Of a stretch of 64,000 bases of DNA, positions 58,979-64,000 are shown in pieces (the first letter of the stretch is position 1; every line of letters begins with the position of its first letter). Below the pieces are notes generated by a model that saw nothing but the letters and a program-made list of their open reading frames with translations, did not search any database and was not told where the DNA came from. The stretch is taken from the NCBI GenBank assembly GCA_023078555.1, contig CM041199.1:1736001-1800000 (forward strand), read 5' to 3'. Origin of the DNA: Ulva prolifera (taxonomy: Eukaryota; Chlorophyta; Ulvophyceae; Ulvales; Ulvaceae). A program made the translations under genes and the position numbers.

Positions 58979-61900
58979 ATGGGTGATCGCGGCATGCGCT
59001 TCGCGCTACTGATCGCTGCCCTGGCGTTTTGCAGCTTGGTGGGAGTGGTTGCGCAAACTCGCGGCACAGTACACTTCAAGAAGTTTCAGCTCTTCTTTGA
59101 GTTGTTGGATCAATCAGGTGGACTGTCAGCGGACTTCGCGGCTAGTGACGGTGATCTATGTGCCATCGACGGCATCACCTGCCAGGATGGCGAGGTCACT
59201 TCCATGTGCGATCAAATTCTGCAACTCGCCTGTCGTTTAGTATTATAGTGCGGTTATTATTTCATTCAGGCGTTCTGCAGCTCCAGAATCGCGCGTATGC
59301 CCTTCTCTGAAAGCCTGCGTCGTGCTAGTAATCTCGCCTACGTGATTTTGGAGATTGTGTCATCGATGCCGCAAGTGACTTGAAATATCCACTGTTTGGC
59401 TGCTTCGAATGTGCCTGTTTCCTTTGGAATCTGCTGTGGTGGTGTCCCAAACGCAGTTCGCAACAAGCAGCTTCCGTACGCACCGGATGCATACGCATCA
59501 CAGCAGCCCCGGAACAAAGCACTGGCCTGCATGGCAAAAACAGTTGTGCAGGCATGTACAAAAGAGCGCCCATCTAGCTGTTTAGCGTGTACGTGTTCGA
59601 GGGGTTTCAATAGCAGGCAAGCCATATGACACCATATCCCACCGCAGATGGCCTTGTGCCATCTGGACACCGTCTCCCACGCACGACCGCAATGTGAAGA
59701 CATTTTTTTCTCTCTTCTGTGCGGGAACTTGAGTGTAGTCTCGTCGTGGATCGTAATAATGGGCATGCATACACCCCAGCAGGCTCGATCACTGTTCTAC
59801 TTAGCATATGTGAGACCAGCAACCAACAAAACCGAGGACGCATGCTGCATCTGTGCATGCCGACAGTGCTCGCGAGCAACATGTAGCTAGGAGGTCGATG
59901 CCGTAGCGTGTAGCCACTGGGTAGACACATGCTTCGTCCAGACCTCTGTCCAGCCAGGTTCCACCCGACTGAACAACAACAGCAACACATCATCGCTGCT
60001 CTACATGCAGAGACTTCTCGGGCCGTGCGCTGGTCGGCGAGCTCCCAAAGGACAACTACATCTACGAGAACCTGCCGCAGCTGAAGAGGCTGGACCTCTC
60101 TGGCAACGAGCTGGGCTACGGAGTCGCACCCATCCCGAACAGCCTGCACAAGCTCGTCGGCCTCGAGTACTTGTATGCTCTTCTACCTCCAAACCGCTGC
60201 ACGTTGTTTAGCACATAGTCTGGTCAATAGAGAGGCAGTATGTTGAACACGCAGTGCTGAGGCGATTCTCGGCAGTGTTGGATCAAAGCATCCGATCACA
60301 CAGGACAATTCCGAATACATCAGATCTATTGTGTGGATGGCAGCCCCAAACGTCTTGCCCCGAAGACTTTCACCCAGAAGTGCTGCCCAGGCGAGTAGTG
60401 AGTGCAACTGTGGCACCGCTGAGGTGGCAACGCTGAGGCCTGACAGCACCAGGCGCCTGTGTGCAGCAGTGTTGGGTTGCTGTACAGCATTTTCAGGGCT
60501 GCTACCCGAAAAATAGACCTGCATATTCGGAATTGTTCTATGTGATCGGGCCCGATGACCCAACACTGTTGTGCAGGGACCTCTCCGACAACGCCTTCAC
60601 AGGCGAGATGCCCACGTTCGTCATCGATGAGGACAAGCCGTACTTCAAGAACATCAAGCACATGTGCGCCTCGCAGCCTGTCGCGAGCCACTGGCGCATG
60701 TCCACTGGCACCGCTGCCAGCACCTGCCCCTTCACCTCACATCTTTCCTCTCCATTCTTGGTATCTTGAGATCGAGAGTATTATGTGGGCCCAAGTGATG
60801 ATGTGTGTCTGCTCTGCCTGCCTGTGTGAGCTGCCCGCCAGATGCTCAGCTAGAACAAGCATGATGCATCGCAGCTGTCACATTGACGCACCGAGAATTA
60901 TATAAAGCATTATATAAAGCATTATACTATGTGCTCGGTGGCAGTGCCTGTGTTTCAGTCACCGTGTTGGCCGTCAGCTGGACCTGGCATGCAGTGGGGC
61001 TGCTTAGTCACCCGGGGTGGCAGTGGTCAGAACCTATACACCCTCCAACTCTGACCCTCCAACGGTGGCCAGTGCTCCCAGGCTCTGTCACCAAACACTG
61101 ATGCACGCAGTCTCTGTATGTGACACTCCGTGGGTGCCATGATTCTGTCTCGTCTGGTCTGGTGTCCTCTGCAGTGGCATCGTGCATGCAGCTTGTGCTG
61201 CCCCTGCTGCAGAAGCAGCTGGCGCGTCTCTTGAGGCCTCCTGCTCAGTCAACACCAGAACAACATGTCCAGCCAAGCTGCAATCCTGCCTTGCCTTGAG
61301 CAGTGCATGGCAGGCTGTGCCGGGCAGCTGCCTGCTGGGCAGTGCTACCAGCCACAGCTGCCACCCCTGTGCACACCACTTCAAGCTGATGCATGCTGCC
61401 TCATTGCCACATTGCGTACACATCTCATGAAACCGTGATCATTGACATCATTTGCGTTGACGTAACTACAGGCAGGCGGGGCGATCATACAATCACCTAC
61501 AACCCCCCCCTTGAGACGTGTCGTATTTGTCGCTGAGTGGTGTGTATGTGTTTTTTGTTTTACTGAGTGCGTGGGCCGTGTGGGTTGCTGTGTGATCCCG
61601 TGTGGCGCCGCCGGTCGCATTCCAGTGATATGGAAACAGCACCACTGGAGACGGCCACGCTCCGTCCACGACCCGCGGCCGATTCCTCACGGGTCCCTCG
61701 TTGTGCCCGAGGCCGCTCCATCTCTCCGGCGCTGATCTTCACTTTGGAACGGTGCAGTCCACTGCTCAATCAGACACACATGCGGCCATCCCTGATCCAA
61801 AGGTGCACCTGTGTCGCTGGCAAGTGTTGATCCAGAGTCAATCGGTGGCGACCGGTCGTTGCTGTGACTTGGTGTGTTTGGTTGCTCTGCCATACAATGG

Positions 61901-64000
61901 CCGGGAATGTGTAACTTATTGAAGACTCGATCGGTTCCCTGTGCTGTATGTGTCTGCGTGCGTGTGGACTCCTCTGTGTCGACACTTTCTCAAGACCAAC
62001 TATGCTTCGTCGTTCCACACCCGTGCGTTCGTCTGTGGCGCAGTGCGACGCAGGCGTACGTAGATCCGGCGTGTGTGCCTCGGGTAACAGGCGGCATGCA
62101 GAGACCTCTCCTATGTGGGCCCACCTCACCCTCCAATCGTGTAGTGAGTCGTTCTGAAGCGGCGTGCGCATGCAGAGACCTGTCGAACAACCAGCTGCGC
62201 GGCCGCATCCGCTGGAACTGGGCGGCGCTCAACTCCGTGGACTACATCGACGTCTCCGGCAACAACCTCTCCGGTGGCTTGCCGGAGTCATGGTACGCCG
62301 AGGACGGCCTCGCCGGCATCTCAACCCTGTGCGTCCCCCCCCCCCCCCCCCCCCATGCATTGTTTGTGCCCGTGAACGGCGAGCGGTTTTGCAGACGCAT
62401 CCGGCCTCAGGGGTGAGTCCGCGGTTTCTGCTGCTGCAGGGATGTCTCTGGGAACAACGGCAACATGTGCGGCGACGGCGGCGCCGCGGAGAGCGCCTTT
62501 GCCGACCGCGGCGTCTCCTTCGCCTGTGCGGAGGTCCCCGACCCGGAGGTGCCCGCGCCGGCCCCCCCACCGGCCGCCGCCGTCCCCTCCGACCCCCTCA
62601 CGCCGCTGTTTGACGAAGCCGGAAACCCGGTGCTCGACGCAAACGGCAACCAGATCTTCCTCGGGCCAGACGGCCAGCCGCTGATCAACGCGGACGGCAC
62701 GTCGATGGTCGACGCGGACGGGAACCCGATTACGGACGCGATGGGGAACCCTGTCGCGACGACCCCCGCCGGCGCGCCGGTGCTCGACCCCGTTGGGAGC
62801 CCGGTGTTCGAGACCCCCGAGGGCGAGCCTCTCGTGAGCGCGAACGGAACGTCCATCATCGGAGGAGACGGCGAGATCGTGACCGATGCCGCCGGGAACC
62901 CTGTGCTGCTCGGGCCGGACGGGGATCCTGTGACGGATGTCGATGGGAACCCTATCTTTGTTGGGCCGGATGGAGAGCCGCTGGTGACGGATGAGGGGCT
63001 GTCCCTCGTTGGGCCGGATGGGGACGTGATCTCTGACGCGAGCGGGAACCCTGTGCAAGTCGGTGAGGATGGCGAGCCGGTGGTGGACGCGAACGGCAAC
63101 CCTGTTTTTGTCGGGCCGGACGGCGAGCCACTGGTCGATGACGAGGGGCTGTCAATTGTGGGGCCGGATGGCGAGCTCACCATGGATGCAAACGGCAACC
63201 CCGTGTCTACAGGTGTGCCCCCCGCCCCCTGCAACCTGCTGAATGCGCACGACTGCTCGTTTCGCTGCGTACAGGGAACACAAGCGTGTGCATGCGTTGC
63301 TGCAGCAAATGGCGTGTAACCCAGGGTGCGTGATTGAGCGCGTAGCGCACGCAGAACCAGCCGTGACCCTGTGGCCTGCGTGCAGATGCGGACGGCAACC
63401 CTGTGCTCGACCCGAACGGCAACCCCGTGTTTGAGTCCCCCGATGGAACTCCGCTCGTGGACAGCAGTGGCGACAGCATCATTGGGCCCGACGGCGAGAT
63501 CACGCAGGACGCCGACGGCAACCCTGTCGCGCGCAACCCTGACGGCTCCATCCAGACCGACGCGAACGGCAACCCGATCTTCCTCGACGCGAACGGGAAC
63601 CCTATCCTGGATGCCGACGGCAACAGTACCCGTGGCACGGACGGCCTGCCCCTCGTTGACGGGAACGGGGAAGTTGTGCAGGCGGTTGTGTACACGCCTA
63701 ATGGCACCGTGGTCACGCCGGATGATGCTGGCGGCGCGTTTGTGTTTGACGGCGATGGGAACGTGCTGCTGGATGCGAACGGAAACCCTGTGGTGGTGCC
63801 GGATGGCGGGAAGCCGCCGCCGGTGAACACGACTGCAGGGGCGGCGTTCGGGCCGAATGCGACGCTGCCGGACGGCACGCCGGCGAGTGGCCTGCAGGTG
63901 CGGCCCCTTGACTCGCAGCCATGCGTAGCCCAGTGTCCGCGCATACCTGTGTCCGAGCCTGCTTGCATGAGCAACCAGGCTGCTGTGGCGAGCACGATTC
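58979..64000 (+). CDS. Secreted LRR protein with Gly-Asn-Pro repeats (partial)
   Basis: Runs off the right edge. Exons 58979-59205, 60011-60172, 60577-60663, 62176-62328, 62440-63212 and 63386-63897 keep phase, giving 638 residues so far. A signal peptide (ALLIAALAFCSLVGVVA) is followed by an LRRNT-like segment (CAIDGITCQDGEVTSIDFSG) and plant-type LRRs: LKRLDLSGNELGYG, LEYLDLSDNAFTGEMP, IKHIDLSNNQLRGRI, YIDVSGNNLSGGLP, LDVSGNNGNMCGDGG. From about residue 240 there is a Pro-rich linker and then some 350 residues of degenerate 15-19-residue repeats built on DANGNPVFVGPDGEPLV. The regularly spaced Asp and Asn suggest Ca2+ binding, as in other D-x-D/N-G repeats, but this is inference. Likely extracellular matrix or a cell-surface receptor or adhesin. 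The open frame continues after 63897, so that donor may be unused. No kinase or membrane segment is in view. Confidence 0.8.
60273..60330 (-). mobile_element. MITE-like family B, copy 5 (inverted fragment)
   Basis: AGTGTTGGATC, then CCGATCACACAGGACAATTC and CGAATACATCAGATCTATT, matching the right half of the family in reverse orientation. It lies in the same intron as copy 4. Confidence 0.65.
60469..60566 (+). mobile_element. MITE-like family B, copy 4 (abuts splice site)
   Basis: GTGTTGGGT at the left end and GACCCAACAC at the right, 98 bp. The symmetry can be followed a little further outward (GCAGCA left, TGTTGTGC right). The right end lies 10 bp before the acceptor CAG that opens exon 60577-60663, so the branch point and polypyrimidine zone of this intron are MITE sequence. 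Confidence 0.85.
61874..61919 (+). repeat. Family C repeat, long copy (LRR-gene intron)
   Basis: GTGTTTGGTTGCTCTGCC, ATACAATGGCCGGGAATG, TGTAACTTAT: 43 of 46 positions identical to 42994-43039. Lies in the intron 60664-62175. Confidence 0.75.
62335..62354. repeat. C20 homopolymer at an intron start
   Basis: Begins six bases after the donor of the intron following exon 62176-62328 (GTGCGT then C20), so almost the whole first quarter of this 111-bp intron is poly-C. Confidence 0.9.

Noticed and set aside
62407..63234. 275-codon minus-strand frame with Ser/Pro/Thr repeats
   Set aside because: It is the reverse of the Gly-Asn-Pro repeat exon; the repeat is periodic in codons, so the opposite strand is open too.
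63898..64000. Continuation of the last LRR-gene exon past GTGCGG
   Set aside because: The frame stays open to the edge, but the sequence loses the D/N-G repeat pattern and begins with a typical donor, so it is more likely intron; it cannot be decided without sequence beyond 64000.

Overview
This window is nuclear DNA of a green-lineage eukaryote, most likely a chlorophyte alga. The clearest indicator is a four-exon LHCII chlorophyll a/b protein with the WYGPDR trimerisation motif. Every protein gene is cut by spliceosomal introns, and most GC-rich exons end at GTGCG or GTATG donors and follow TGCAG acceptors. A candidate TGTAA poly(A) signal, the type used by chlorophytes, follows the LHCII gene. 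The species cannot be named from the sequence. All gene models below were assembled by hand by matching reading phase across GT-AG junctions; each closes with consistent phase, but none has transcript support here.

Layout. 1-1963 (+): 3' end of an unrecognised gene. 4635-6526 (-): CAF1 deadenylase with all DEDD-type catalytic residues. 7841-10344 (+): LHCII protein. 14304-16955 (+): protein with a BTB-like N-terminus and a large leucine-rich repeat region. 18452-21857 (+): organellar, probably mitochondrial, ribosomal protein uL1. 24136-26305 (-): secreted germin-like cupin. 30097-39941 (-): ten-exon kinesin, closest to the kinesin-12/KIF15 type. 45052-45122 (-): tRNA-Gly(GCC). 48359-50486 (-): V-ATPase proteolipid c''. 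58979 to beyond 64000 (+): secreted LRR protein that runs into long Asp/Gly-Asn-Pro repeats. The genes are functionally unrelated housekeeping and surface genes and form no pathway; this is an ordinary gene-poor nuclear segment.

The space between genes is rich in repeats that I could define from internal comparison. (1) A roughly 170-bp SINE-like family with ten recognisable copies, all intergenic, several truncated at the end opposite a TTTAC-type tail. (2) A roughly 98-bp MITE-like family with GTGTTGGGT terminal inverted repeats; four of five copies are inside introns, and one abuts a 3' splice site. (3) A 46-bp repeat around GCCATACAATGGCC. (4) A 42-bp hairpin repeat. (5) Two very long perfect palindromes and a smaller one clustered with the tRNA between 44.3 and 45.9 kb. 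The most unusual single element is a sequence on the minus strand at 11201-11244 that carries every core position of a hammerhead ribozyme, with a self-complementary stem III like those of Penelope-type retroelements and retrozymes.
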